A stretch of DNA of 27,183 nucleotides from a virus: IMG/VR virus record IMGVR_UViG_3300042449_001179, positions 1 through 27,183 of that record. One strand, written 5' to 3'. A program made the position numbers and the translations under genes. Of the stretch, positions 7,302 to 15,547 are shown one piece after another. Below the pieces are notes generated by a model. That model was not told where the DNA came from. It worked only from the letters and a program-made list of their open reading frames with translations, and did no database searches. Position 1 is the stretch's first letter, and the number at the start of each line of letters is the position of its first letter.

Positions 7302-10127
7302 ATGGTATCACAACAAGAAATTGAACAATTCCTACTGGGAGAGGACCCAGAAAAATACATAGTCGCCCTTGAGTATGATTATGCATCAAACAAAATTTAC
7401 AAAGTAATTCACGACCCGATACAGGGTAAGCAAGTTAAATCCGATTCATTTATTCCGTTTGCGTGGGTTGGTGACCTACACAACAAAAATTTTTATAAAA
7501 ATTCAAAAGCGCTTCAAAAAGAATCCATGTCAAAACATGGTATTATGATTGAAAAACTGAGTTCTGAAGGTGACCCTCGTTTAGAAAAAGGTCTTAAATT
7601 TTTAGTTAAAACAACAAAAACATATTCAGACCTCGTTAGTTTTTTCAAAAATGGAGGGTTAGACCCCTGGAATAGAGACAACTCAGATGATATTCATATA
7701 TTACCACCCGTAGAACAATACTTGGTACAGAAAAGTAAAAGACTATTTAAAGGTTTTGAAGAATATGATGAACTCCATAGATTTGTATTCGATATCGAGA
7801 CTACGGGTCTTAAAGCAGAAACCGATAGTATTTTCCTTATCGGAATGAAAGACAATCGTGGTTTTGAAAAAGTAGTTTCAGCACAAAATGAACAAGAAGA
7901 ACGTCAACTGATTATTGATTTTTTTGACACAATAAACCAATTAAAACCCGCACTTATTGGTGGGTATAACTCAGCATTCTTTGACTTTCCATTTATTCTT
8001 AAACGTGCCGAAATATTAAAACTCGATATTAAAAAAATATCCAAGACCCTTAGCCCAACACAACACCTAAGACAAAAAGAAGGGATGTTAAAGTTGGCAA
8101 ATGAAATGGAACCATACACACAAACAATGATGTGGGGTTATAACATTTTGGATATTGCACATGCCGTTAGACGTGCTCAGGCGATTAACTCTGACATTAA
8201 GAGTTGGGGACTTAAGTATATAACTCAATTTATTGGTGCTGAAAAACCAAACCGAGTTTATGTTAAAGGTGATAAAATCGGTAAAACATATTTTTCTAAA
8301 TCAAAATATTATTTCAATCCACAAAGTGGTGGATATCGTGAAGAGGGTGACCCTGGTACTGAAAACATTATGGAAAAATTCCCTAATAAATTTGAAGAGG
8401 TTACGGGTAACTACATCATCGAAAGATACCTTTATGATGATATATGGGAAACCATGATTGTTGATGAAGAATTTAACCAAGCAAACTTTTTGTTGGCTAA
8501 ATTGGTACCAACAACCTATGAACGACTATCAACTATGGGTACCGCCACACTATGGAAAATGATTATGGCTTCGTGGTCATATAAGAATGGGTTAGCAATA
8601 CCGGCAAAAGGAGCTAAAAGACCATTTACGGGTGGTTTATCAAGACTCTTACAGATAGGATATTCTCGTGAAGTATTAAAACTTGACTATTCATCACTAT
8701 ACCCTTCAATTCAGTTGGTTCATGATGTATTCCCTAAGTGTGATGTCACGGGTGTGATGAAGAGTATGTTAAAGTATTTCCGTGATACTCGTATTCGTTA
8801 TAAGAAATTGGCCGAAGAACATTATAAAACTGACCCTAAATTATCATCACAATACGCTCGTAAACAATTACCGATTAAAATCTTTATTAACGCATTCTTT
8901 GGTTCACTGTCAGCCCCACAGGTATTCCCCTGGGGTGATATGGATATGGGTGAACAAATTACATGTACTGGTCGTCAGTATTTAAGACAGATGATTATGT
9001 GGTTTATGAGTCGCGGATATGAACCTTTAGTTATGGATACGGACGGTGTTAACTTTGCAACTCCTCCTGATAGATTGGACTACAAATATGTTGGTAAAGG
9101 TTTAAATGGTTTGGTAATAGAGGGTAAAGAATATATTGGTTCAGAGGCTGATGTTGCCGAGTATAACGATTTATTTATGAGGGACGAGATGGGGTTAGAT
9201 ATTGATGGAATTTGGCCAGCGACAATTAATGTTGCCCGTAAAAACTACGCACTATTGACAGATAAGGGTAAAGTTAAACTGACGGGTAATTCAATTAAAT
9301 CTAAAAAACTACAGACCTATGTATCTGAATTTTTGGATAAAGGTCTAAGGATGTTATTGGATGGTAAAGGTCATGAATTTTTGGAATTTTATTACGAGTA
9401 TGTTGATATGATTTATAATAAACAAGTTCCTATTGGTAAAATAGCCAACAAAGCACGTGTTAAACAAAGTGTTCAAGAATACAAAATACACGTAAATAAA
9501 AGGACTAAGTCTGGTTCATTGATGTCTCGTCAAGCACATATGGAATTATTATTACATAATAATGTATCTGCAGGTCTTGGAGATACTGTTTATTATGTTA
9601 ACAACGGACAAAGGAAGTCTCACGGTGATGTTGTAAAAAAAGGAGATTCTGTAACAATTAACTGTTATTTGGTCAATGAAAAAGACATTGAAATGAACCC
9701 TAATTTATTGGGAGAGTATAATGTTCCTCGTTACTTGGCATCGTTTAACAAACGTATCGAACCACTATTAGTTGTATTTCATCCTGATATTCGTGATGAA
9801 ATTTTAGTTGAAAACCCAAACGATAGAAAGTTTTTTACTAAAACACAATCACAATTGGTTCGTGGATATCCTCGTCGTGATGGTGACCAAGATACTTTAG
9901 ATGAAGTATTAACTTTGTCTGAGACTGAGGTTGAGTTTTGGAATAACGTAAATATCGACCCATTCTATATGTATTTGAGTGGTACCTTAGATTTGGTTAA
10001 CACAGAATATGTTAATAAAAATCAAAAAATTATGGCTGGTTTTGAAAAACCAATCGAAAGGTCGAAAAATTGGGTTGAGTTTTATGAATATACTGACGAC
10101 ATATTTGCCGCACAATATATGAATTAA
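7302..10127 (+). CDS. 43: Family B replicative DNA polymerase (T4 gp43-type)
   Basis: This 941-residue protein, close to T4 gp43 (898), has both activities of the family. The 3'-5' exonuclease shows Exo I DIETTG (164-169), Exo II YNSAFFDFP (222-230) and a probable Exo III YLYDDIWE (376-383). The polymerase half shows motif A DYSSLYPSI (462-470), motif B K521 to G534 (KQLPIKIFINAFFG) and motif C MDTDG (578-582). Motif C departs from the usual GDTDS but keeps both metal-binding Asp. It would copy the phage genome at the replisome. It stands alone after a hairpin-bearing leader, and its last 4 nt overlap the convergent gene ending at 10124. No truncation or intein is seen. Confidence 0.96.
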   Translation: MVSQQEIEQFLLGEDPEKYIVALEYDYASNKIYKVIHDPIQGKQVKSDSFIPFAWVGDLHNKNFYKNSKALQKESMSKHGIMIEKLSSEGDPRLEKGLKFLVKTTKTYSDLVSFFKNGGLDPWNRDNSDDIHILPPVEQYLVQKSKRLFKGFEEYDELHRFVFDIETTGLKAETDSIFLIGMKDNRGFEKVVSAQNEQEERQLIIDFFDTINQLKPALIGGYNSAFFDFPFILKRAEILKLDIKKISKTLSPTQHLRQKEGMLKLANEMEPYTQTMMWGYNILDIAHAVRRAQAINSDIKSWGLKYITQFIGAEKPNRVYVKGDKIGKTYFSKSKYYFNPQSGGYREEGDPGTENIMEKFPNKFEEVTGNYIIERYLYDDIWETMIVDEEFNQANFLLAKLVPTTYERLSTMGTATLWKMIMASWSYKNGLAIPAKGAKRPFTGGLSRLLQIGYSREVLKLDYSSLYPSIQLVHDVFPKCDVTGVMKSMLKYFRDTRIRYKKLAEEHYKTDPKLSSQYARKQLPIKIFINAFFGSLSAPQVFPWGDMDMGEQITCTGRQYLRQMIMWFMSRGYEPLVMDTDGVNFATPPDRLDYKYVGKGLNGLVIEGKEYIGSEADVAEYNDLFMRDEMGLDIDGIWPATINVARKNYALLTDKGKVKLTGNSIKSKKLQTYVSEFLDKGLRMLLDGKGHEFLEFYYEYVDMIYNKQVPIGKIANKARVKQSVQEYKIHVNKRTKSGSLMSRQAHMELLLHNNVSAGLGDTVYYVNNGQRKSHGDVVKKGDSVTINCYLVNEKDIEMNPNLLGEYNVPRYLASFNKRIEPLLVVFHPDIRDEILVENPNDRKFFTKTQSQLVRGYPRRDGDQDTLDEVLTLSETEVEFWNNVNIDPFYMYLSGTLDLVNTEYVNKNQKIMAGFEKPIERSKNWVEFYEYTDDIFAAQYMN

Positions 10128-10459
10128 GAGTCTTTTAGACCGTCAGATGATAAAATATACCATTTGTTAATAACAAACCTTAGTTCGACACAAGCTCCTT
10201 TTTGAATTAATATTTCATTATATTCATCATCTATTTTTTCTTTTGATGAAAATATCAACACATCTGTCATAGCTTTGATGGTTACGTGTTCGGTAGTAGA
10301 CGGGTCAAGCGTTATTACACATTTTGGTATATCTCTAACAATTATTGTGTATTCACCTGATGTGGTATATCCTGAATCGGTAACAACAGAAACATCTGAG
10401 GTTTGTATTGTAATACCGTTAATTACTTTTGTTATTGGGGTTGATTTAAATATTGCCAT
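10124..10459 (-). CDS. Small protein of unknown function
   Basis: I do not recognise this 111-residue protein. It is predicted mostly beta: TKVINGITIQTSDVSVVTDS, YTIIVRDIPKCVITLDP, HVTIKAMTDVLIFSS and a final ACVELRFVINKWYIL. There is no signal peptide or membrane segment. The last strand pattern (VxLxFVxxxWYIL) recalls small beta modules at the ends of phage fibre or decoration proteins. It lies 7 nt downstream of the neck protein gene on the same strand and is probably co-transcribed with it, so a virion role is likely. Its end meets the polymerase gene with a 4-nt convergent overlap. Confidence 0.6.
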   Translation of the reverse strand: MAIFKSTPITKVINGITIQTSDVSVVTDSGYTTSGEYTIIVRDIPKCVITLDPSTTEHVTIKAMTDVLIFSSKEKIDDEYNEILIQKGACVELRFVINKWYILSSDGLKDS

Positions 10460-10466
10460 ATGAAAA

Positions 10467-11579
10467 TTATATCACATACATTTGTCTAGGTAAAGCCCTA
10501 TATTGTAATGACTTGTTAAGTTGTTCAGCAATATTGGCTTGAATCTCCATTTGTTTGTCAGGTCTTAATCTTTCAAGTCTCTGTAACAATTCTTCAATCA
10601 ATTTAGATTTTTCATCTTTTGCTTCTGTAAGTAAAGAATCGTAATCCATTTTTAATTCACTATCAGGTGTCTTAAGGTCTCCTGAATATTTACCCCTAAC
10701 TCTACCTAAGGTTTCTTTAACGTATGCGGTAAACCATCTACGAACCCATGTTTGTGCTGGTGAATTTAATTGTGCCCATCTTAAATTCTCTAATGTAACG
10801 TCTGATGGTAATTTAACTACATCAGGATTTGCAGCTAAACAATCGTCCCTATCGTATGTGTCATAGTACCAATACCACACTCTGTGTGAATTGTTTTGCA
10901 TATTACCAAAATCAAATTTACCGCCAGGTACGTTATACAACATAATGGCTTTTTTACCATCAGGGAGAGCGGTAATTCTGTATGTTAACTCACCTGATAT
11001 AATTCTTCTTTTCAGGTTAATGTCTTGCATTCTCAATAAAATATCAAATGCTGGCGTAATAAAATAGTTACCTGTGGTTCCTAATTGTGAGAATCCGGCA
11101 CCACCACCTAAACCCATACCTCCAAAACCACCAAATCCGCCCATGAACGGGTCAAAATATGCGGAATCAAGTTCAGGACGCGTAAACCATAAAAGTTCAT
11201 TAATTTCACGGCCGGCTGGAATTTCATAGATTTGTTGGTTATTCACCAAATCAAAATAGTCTTTCTTCAAAACCCAAGGCCCACCTGCTTGTAATCCCAC
11301 AATTTTAGAATAAGCATACGTGTATTGTGTCTCCCAATCTAAACTTCTTGTTATTAAGGCATTTGCCAATGATTGTTTATCTAAGTCTAAACCATAAACA
11401 GATGTCCATTGAGATTCAATTAACCAATCAAGAACGTATTGTGAATAATCTTCGACGGATAATTCTAAAAGGGAATCCATCATTTCATCTTCGATTTCCA
11501 CCCCTCTCAAAGGTGCACCCAAAAGGTGTCTGATTCTTGTGTAGAGTTTTGTTCTTTCGTTACCTGTAATAATTGCCAT
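10467..11579 (-). CDS. 13: Neck protein, T4 gp13-like
   Basis: This 370-residue protein starts ERTKLYTRIRHLLGAP followed by VEIEDEMMDSLLELSVEDYSQY. This is the LGAPxxxxEVxDEQxxDxIxxAIxxY pattern of T4-like gp13. The C-terminal part has WVRRWFTAYVKETLGRVRG followed by LKMDYDSLLTEAKDEKSKL, matching the conserved end of gp13 (WxxxYxxAxxKxxxGxxxGK ... LxxEAxxExxxL). In T4, gp13 and gp14 complete the filled head so that the tail can join. The family is about 310 residues; the extra length includes a Gly-rich loop near residues 142-165. It sits among helicase and SOD genes on the minus strand, while its likely partner genes run on the plus strand from 15032. Confidence 0.72.
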   Translation of the reverse strand: MAIITGNERTKLYTRIRHLLGAPLRGVEIEDEMMDSLLELSVEDYSQYVLDWLIESQWTSVYGLDLDKQSLANALITRSLDWETQYTYAYSKIVGLQAGGPWVLKKDYFDLVNNQQIYEIPAGREINELLWFTRPELDSAYFDPFMGGFGGFGGMGLGGGAGFSQLGTTGNYFITPAFDILLRMQDINLKRRIISGELTYRITALPDGKKAIMLYNVPGGKFDFGNMQNNSHRVWYWYYDTYDRDDCLAANPDVVKLPSDVTLENLRWAQLNSPAQTWVRRWFTAYVKETLGRVRGKYSGDLKTPDSELKMDYDSLLTEAKDEKSKLIEELLQRLERLRPDKQMEIQANIAEQLNKSLQYRALPRQMYVI

Positions 11580-11596
11580 AGGAAGTTATTTCCTAT
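11578..11596 (-). promoter_or_regulatory. Hairpin covering the neck gene start codon
   Basis: On the minus strand ATAGGAA (11596-11590) pairs with TTCCTAT (11584-11578), a 7-bp stem with a 5-nt loop. The last two bases of the stem are the A and T of the start codon, so folding would partly hide the start. It overlaps the TATTTATA motif at 11594-11601, so it is only made in full if transcription begins further upstream. Confidence 0.4.
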
Positions 11597-11601
11597 AAAT
11601 A
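11594..11601 (-). promoter_or_regulatory. TATTTATA motif upstream of the neck gene
   Basis: Read on the minus strand this is TATTTATA, 14 nt before the ATG at 11579. It follows the same orientation rule as the other intergenic copies. Confidence 0.35.
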
Positions 11602-11619
11602 TTCTCTTTAATTGAATTA

Positions 11620-13179
11620 TTACTTATTTAACAAATCAGAGGCTGGAAAAGTATAATTACCATTAACAATTTTGGTGTTTTTATTATCAAACACAATTGT
11701 TCCTTTGTTATCGCGGTGGAAGACCAAATAATCTACTTTGTATTTTTTTACATTTCCGGTATCATAAACGGTTATTATACCATTTTTTTCATCTGTTCTT
11801 GAAAATGGTTTAATCTGTGCCGTTTTTTCACCATCGTTTGTTTGAATAATTGCATCGATACCACCAATCATATCGTTAACATCACCTAATTCTCCAACTT
11901 TTTTTACTTCTTGAGTGTTAAAAATTATTTTAAGATTATCAACAGCATTAACTTCTCGTTTGTCTCCGAACTTATTTGTGGTATCTAACCCTGACATTAA
12001 TGTTTTAAAAGTAGATGATTCTGAATTAAAAATTCTATATCTAAATTCAACCAAATATTTTATTAAACGTTCAGTTTCACTCAATTGTACTTGTTGTGGT
12101 TGATTAACCATATTAATGGTATCAACACCATAATTTCTTAAGACCTCGTTAATGTCATTTACTATTGTGCAAAATGCCGTGTAGTTAGTATTAAGTTTAT
12201 TAATTACTGAACGACCGGATTGTTCATAATCATAGACACCTGACATTTGACCTTCACCATATTGATTTTTTTCGTACCAAAAATCCGCGAACACCTCTTT
12301 TAAGATGTTCATAATTGCGAACATAAATTTTTTCTTAACCTCAGGGTTTGTATTAAAAATTTGTCGGTACGTGTTAACTTGAGCTGAGCTACATCCTCTT
12401 GATGTACCTTCCAAAATTATTGTTTTGACATCACGGGTTTCATTAATTTTTTTTTTCGTTTTGGAATCAAATCTAAAATTTACATAACTCCAATTAATAA
12501 CTGAAAAAAAGTTTTTGATGTATTCATCCCTTTTATTTCTGTATTTAAGGTAATATGCATGTTCCCAAACATCCAAACCCAACAAAGGATATCCACCATC
12601 CGTAATTGTATTCATTAATGGGTTATCTTGGTTTTTGGTTGTCATAATTTTTATGTCACCATTTCTTGTTAAAACCAACCAAGCCCAACCTGAACCGAAC
12701 ACTGATTTTGACTTTCTTGTAAATTCTTGTTTGAATTTTTCATAGTCACCATATTTCTTAACAATTTTATCATATACAGGACCACTTGGTTTCTGTTGTT
12801 TTGGAGATAACATATTCCAAAATATTGCGTGGTTATAAGCTCCTCCCGCATTATTATGAACTGTTGTATTATATCTTGAAATACCTTTTATAATGTTTTC
12901 AAGTTCTAAATTTTGGTCTTTAATCTTTTCTAATTCCAAGTTTAATTTTTCAACATACCCCTTATAATGTTTGTTATAGTGGGTATTCATAGTTTCGGCA
13001 TCAATAAATCTTACCAGTGATGTGTATGTGTATGGTAACTTTTCAATTTTAATTTTTGATGTTGTTTCTTTGGCTTCTTGAATTGTTTGACTATTTTCTT
13101 GGTTGAGTTCGGTATTTGGTTCAGTAGATATTAGTTTCTCTAACTCTTCTATTTTTTTTCTTTGTTTTGTGAATTTCAT
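11620..13179 (-). CDS. Mn-type superoxide dismutase fused to a PD-(D/E)XK nuclease-like C-terminal domain
   Basis: This 519-residue protein has three parts. Residues 1-45 are charged and probably helical. Residues 47 to about 240 form a complete Fe/Mn superoxide dismutase: LPYTYTSLVRFIDAETMNTHY, NNAGGAYNHAIFW and DVWEHAYYLKY, with all four metal ligands (H67, H117, D203, H207). Gln184 in NQDNPLM, with Gly113 four residues before H117, follows the Mn rather than the Fe pattern. Residues about 245-519 are not part of any SOD. They include a helical stretch, then VNDMIGGIDAIIQ and KTAQIKPF (D442, Q455, K457) followed by YKVDYLVFH, which resembles a D...(E/Q)xK nuclease core. SODs are normally near 200 residues. 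It lies between the neck and helicase genes. Oxidative protection, a structural role or nuclease activity are all possible. Confidence 0.85.
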   Translation of the reverse strand: MKFTKQRKKIEELEKLISTEPNTELNQENSQTIQEAKETTSKIKIEKLPYTYTSLVRFIDAETMNTHYNKHYKGYVEKLNLELEKIKDQNLELENIIKGISRYNTTVHNNAGGAYNHAIFWNMLSPKQQKPSGPVYDKIVKKYGDYEKFKQEFTRKSKSVFGSGWAWLVLTRNGDIKIMTTKNQDNPLMNTITDGGYPLLGLDVWEHAYYLKYRNKRDEYIKNFFSVINWSYVNFRFDSKTKKKINETRDVKTIILEGTSRGCSSAQVNTYRQIFNTNPEVKKKFMFAIMNILKEVFADFWYEKNQYGEGQMSGVYDYEQSGRSVINKLNTNYTAFCTIVNDINEVLRNYGVDTINMVNQPQQVQLSETERLIKYLVEFRYRIFNSESSTFKTLMSGLDTTNKFGDKREVNAVDNLKIIFNTQEVKKVGELGDVNDMIGGIDAIIQTNDGEKTAQIKPFSRTDEKNGIITVYDTGNVKKYKVDYLVFHRDNKGTIVFDNKNTKIVNGNYTFPASDLLNK

Positions 13180-13193
13180 ATTATTCGTTTTGT

Positions 13194-13213
13194 TATAAAT
13201 AATCTCTTATTTA
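13194..13213 (-). promoter_or_regulatory. TATTTATA motif with hairpin upstream of the SOD fusion gene
   Basis: On the minus strand TATTTATA spans 13201-13194, 14 nt before the start at 13179. TAAATAA (13196-13202) and TTATTTA (13207-13213) form a perfect 7-bp stem with a 4-nt loop, among the best inverted repeats of the set. Confidence 0.45.
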
Positions 13214-13223
13214 GAAATTATCA

Positions 13224-14984
13224 TTATCTTCGTCGAGAAATTGTATCTAAAATTTCTTCTAACGTATTTCCTTTATCTTCATCATCACCCATGACTGTCG
13301 ATATGATTTTTTTCTTTTTATTTAAAATGTTGTAAATTACACCTTCTATTGTGTTATCAAACAACGGATAAAAGATGGACACATTTGATTTTTGTCCGTA
13401 TCGGTATGCTCTGTCTTCTGCCTGTGCGTGGTCTGCAGGTACAAATGATAAATCATTCATAATTACAGCTTCTGCTGCGGTTAATGTAATACCAACACCC
13501 GCAGCTTTTAAATTACCAATGAACACTTTTATTTTGTCGTTTTCTTGGAATTGGTCAACAGAGTTTTGTCTTGCAGGTTTACTCATTGAACCATCAAGTG
13601 TAACGGCAGATTTACCAAAATGTTCTTTTATTTGATTTAGAGTGTTTGTAAAGTTTGTAAAAATAATAACCTTTTTACCTTGTTCAATGACGTTTTCAGC
13701 CACCTCAATGGTTTGTTTTATCTTTTCCTCTGCAATTATTTGTCTTACTTTCATCAACTTTGAGAATTGAACTGTGAGTGATTTTGACTCTTCAGAAGAT
13801 TCGTACCAATCATAGTATTCACCCATTAAGGCTTCGTATTGTTTTGACTTTAAATTAAGATACACTGGTGTAATAATCTTATCGGGTAAGTCTAATATAT
13901 CCTGTTTTAGTCTTCGTAAAACTTGTGGTTTTGTTCTGTCACGTAATTCTTCCAAATTTGATGCTCCGTCTAACTTCCAAACTTTTCTATTACCAACTTT
14001 GAACTGATATCCTTCACAGTATCTTTTAACATATGCCATCCAATTCCAAGCAACGGGTGAGTCCACCAAATCCAAAAGATTAAAATAGTTAATTGGTCTT
14101 GATGTCATTGGTGTGCCGGTTAATAACCAAATACGTTCAATTTTTTTACAAATATCATTAACAATTTTAGTTCTTTGTGCCTGTTTGTTTTGAATGTAAT
14201 GAGCTTCGTCTACCACCACCAAATCAAAATTTTCATTAATGATTTGTGAATTTTTAATATCTTTTGGGTCGTAAAAGTTTTTTAAGATGTCGTAGTTTAC
14301 TATCACATAATCACCCGACTCCCAAATTTTACCTTCAACAATCGATACTTTTCTATCGGTATAGTTTGCAATTTCTCTTTGCCAGTTAATCTTCAAAGAC
14401 GCTGGACAAATAATCAAAGTTTTTTTAGAACCCGTTTCCAAGGCCGCAATAATTGTTGAGGTCGTTTTCCCGAGTCCCATATCGTCTGCCAAAATAAACT
14501 TTTTATTTTCAACCAATTTTTGAACAGCTTCTTTTTGATGTTCAAGTGGTGGACGATGAGAGTATTTTGAATAATCAATTACAACATCTTTAATAGAGTT
14601 GTCTTTTATAATTGCCGCCTTTGGTAACCAAAATTCATGAAGTTCTTCATTTTCAAAAAGTTTTCCAAATATGTGAAAGGCTTTGTCTTTTTCCACCAAT
14701 ATTTTTTCTACATAAATTTTTTCAGGTTGACGGGTTAATAATTTGTCTTCCATCATCATTTTAGAAAAATATTTATCTAACGGAACCCATTTACGTGCTA
14801 TCTTTGGTGTAATCTTATGGAAATCGATAATGTAGTCAGATTGAGGTCTTGTTATTTTGTAATGTTTCTGAGTTTCGACCTTTTTCTTTATTGATAATAT
14901 ATAATTATTATATCCTTCGTATGTTTCTAATATACGAAGTGCCCTAATTTCAGGTATGTTCGATTTTATTGACTGTTCCTGCAT
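13224..14984 (-). CDS. SNF2-family DNA helicase/translocase (SMARCAL1-like)
   Basis: This 586-residue protein carries the SNF2 motor motifs in order: Q-motif-like EHQKEAV (148-154), motif I DDMGLGKTT (167-175), Ia LIICPASLKINW, motif II DEAH (259-262), motif III LLTGTPM (287-293), motif IV KVIIFTNF, motif V near GVGITLTAA, and motif VI QAEDRAYRYGQ (521-531). The compact spacing without long insertions resembles annealing helicases of the SMARCAL1/HARP group and many phage SNF2 proteins. It would move along duplex or branched DNA using ATP, for replication fork or recombination intermediate remodelling. Residues 1-140 are a phage-specific N-terminal region of unknown fold. It heads a minus-strand run of four genes, divergent from 15032. 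Confidence 0.92.
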   Translation of the reverse strand: MQEQSIKSNIPEIRALRILETYEGYNNYILSIKKKVETQKHYKITRPQSDYIIDFHKITPKIARKWVPLDKYFSKMMMEDKLLTRQPEKIYVEKILVEKDKAFHIFGKLFENEELHEFWLPKAAIIKDNSIKDVVIDYSKYSHRPPLEHQKEAVQKLVENKKFILADDMGLGKTTSTIIAALETGSKKTLIICPASLKINWQREIANYTDRKVSIVEGKIWESGDYVIVNYDILKNFYDPKDIKNSQIINENFDLVVVDEAHYIQNKQAQRTKIVNDICKKIERIWLLTGTPMTSRPINYFNLLDLVDSPVAWNWMAYVKRYCEGYQFKVGNRKVWKLDGASNLEELRDRTKPQVLRRLKQDILDLPDKIITPVYLNLKSKQYEALMGEYYDWYESSEESKSLTVQFSKLMKVRQIIAEEKIKQTIEVAENVIEQGKKVIIFTNFTNTLNQIKEHFGKSAVTLDGSMSKPARQNSVDQFQENDKIKVFIGNLKAAGVGITLTAAEAVIMNDLSFVPADHAQAEDRAYRYGQKSNVSIFYPLFDNTIEGVIYNILNKKKKIISTVMGDDEDKGNTLEEILDTISRRR

Positions 14985-15007
14985 CCAATTAAATAAGTTT
15001 AAATATA

Positions 15008-15031
15008 ATTGATTTTGTAGTATTTATCAAT
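15008..15031. promoter_or_regulatory. Divergent intergenic region with TATTTATC / GATAAATA motif
   Basis: GTATTTATC (15020-15028) ends only 3 nt before the ATG at 15032, too close for a -10 element of that gene. Read on the minus strand it is GATAAATAC, near the T4 late promoter consensus TATAAATA, and is well placed (36 nt) for the helicase at 14984. ATTGAT (15008-15013) and ATCAAT (15026-15031) form an inverted repeat around it. Confidence 0.35.
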
Positions 15032-15547
15032 ATGTCTGAGAGATTAGTTCCGATAACAAGATTAGAGAAGTTTTTTGGTCAAGAAGATTTTGCACTTGAA
15101 CTTCAGATGGGTAGAGAATACCTAAATGGTGATTTAAATTTCACTTTGGTTCTCTATAGTGTTGATATACAAAAAACAATTAAAGATGATGTCTATGGTG
15201 AGGTTATTAATAATGGTATTCAATTTCTCCCACCTGTAGAATTTAAAGCCCTTGTGAAAATTAACGAGGCAACTAACCAATATATTAACGGTAGTAAAAT
15301 AATGCAAAATGAACCTGGTAATATGACATTTTCAGTTTATAATGAAGAGTTACGAGAGTTAGAAATTGACATTAAACTTGGTGATTATATTGGTTATTGG
15401 ATAAAAGAAAATGAAGTGAGGTTTTATTCAGTTATTGATGCTGGTACACCTGACTATGATAATAAACATACGTATGGTGGTTACAAAGGTTTTTATTATA
15501 GCTATACCGCAACACCTGTTAGTATAAATGAATTTAATGGATTATAA
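15032..15547 (+). CDS. Probable neck/head-tail connector protein (gp14-like)
   Basis: This 171-residue protein is not clearly recognisable alone. It is beta-rich, and its second half (LKLGDYIGYW-like IKLGDYIGYW, then EVRFYSVIDAG and GGYKGFYYSYTATPV) follows the layout of T4-like gp14, in which a GDLIYxP...FxVxxV segment precedes a final Tyr-rich strand pair. The position supports this: it comes directly before a gp15-like gene and near the gp13-like gene, as in T4 (13-14-15-18-19). Its stop overlaps the next start (TAATG), implying translational coupling. Gp14 joins gp13 at the neck. Another connector or completion protein remains possible. Confidence 0.55.
   Translation: MSERLVPITRLEKFFGQEDFALELQMGREYLNGDLNFTLVLYSVDIQKTIKDDVYGEVINNGIQFLPPVEFKALVKINEATNQYINGSKIMQNEPGNMTFSVYNEELRELEIDIKLGDYIGYWIKENEVRFYSVIDAGTPDYDNKHTYGGYKGFYYSYTATPVSINEFNGL

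Noticed and set aside
8233-8985. Short plus-strand ORFs inside the DNA polymerase gene
   Set aside because: They are in another frame of a fully supported gene and have no recognisable protein features.
10130-10140. GTCT-TTT-AGAC hairpin at the convergent end of the polymerase gene
   Set aside because: Only a 4-bp stem inside the opposite coding sequence with no following T-run; too weak to call a terminator.
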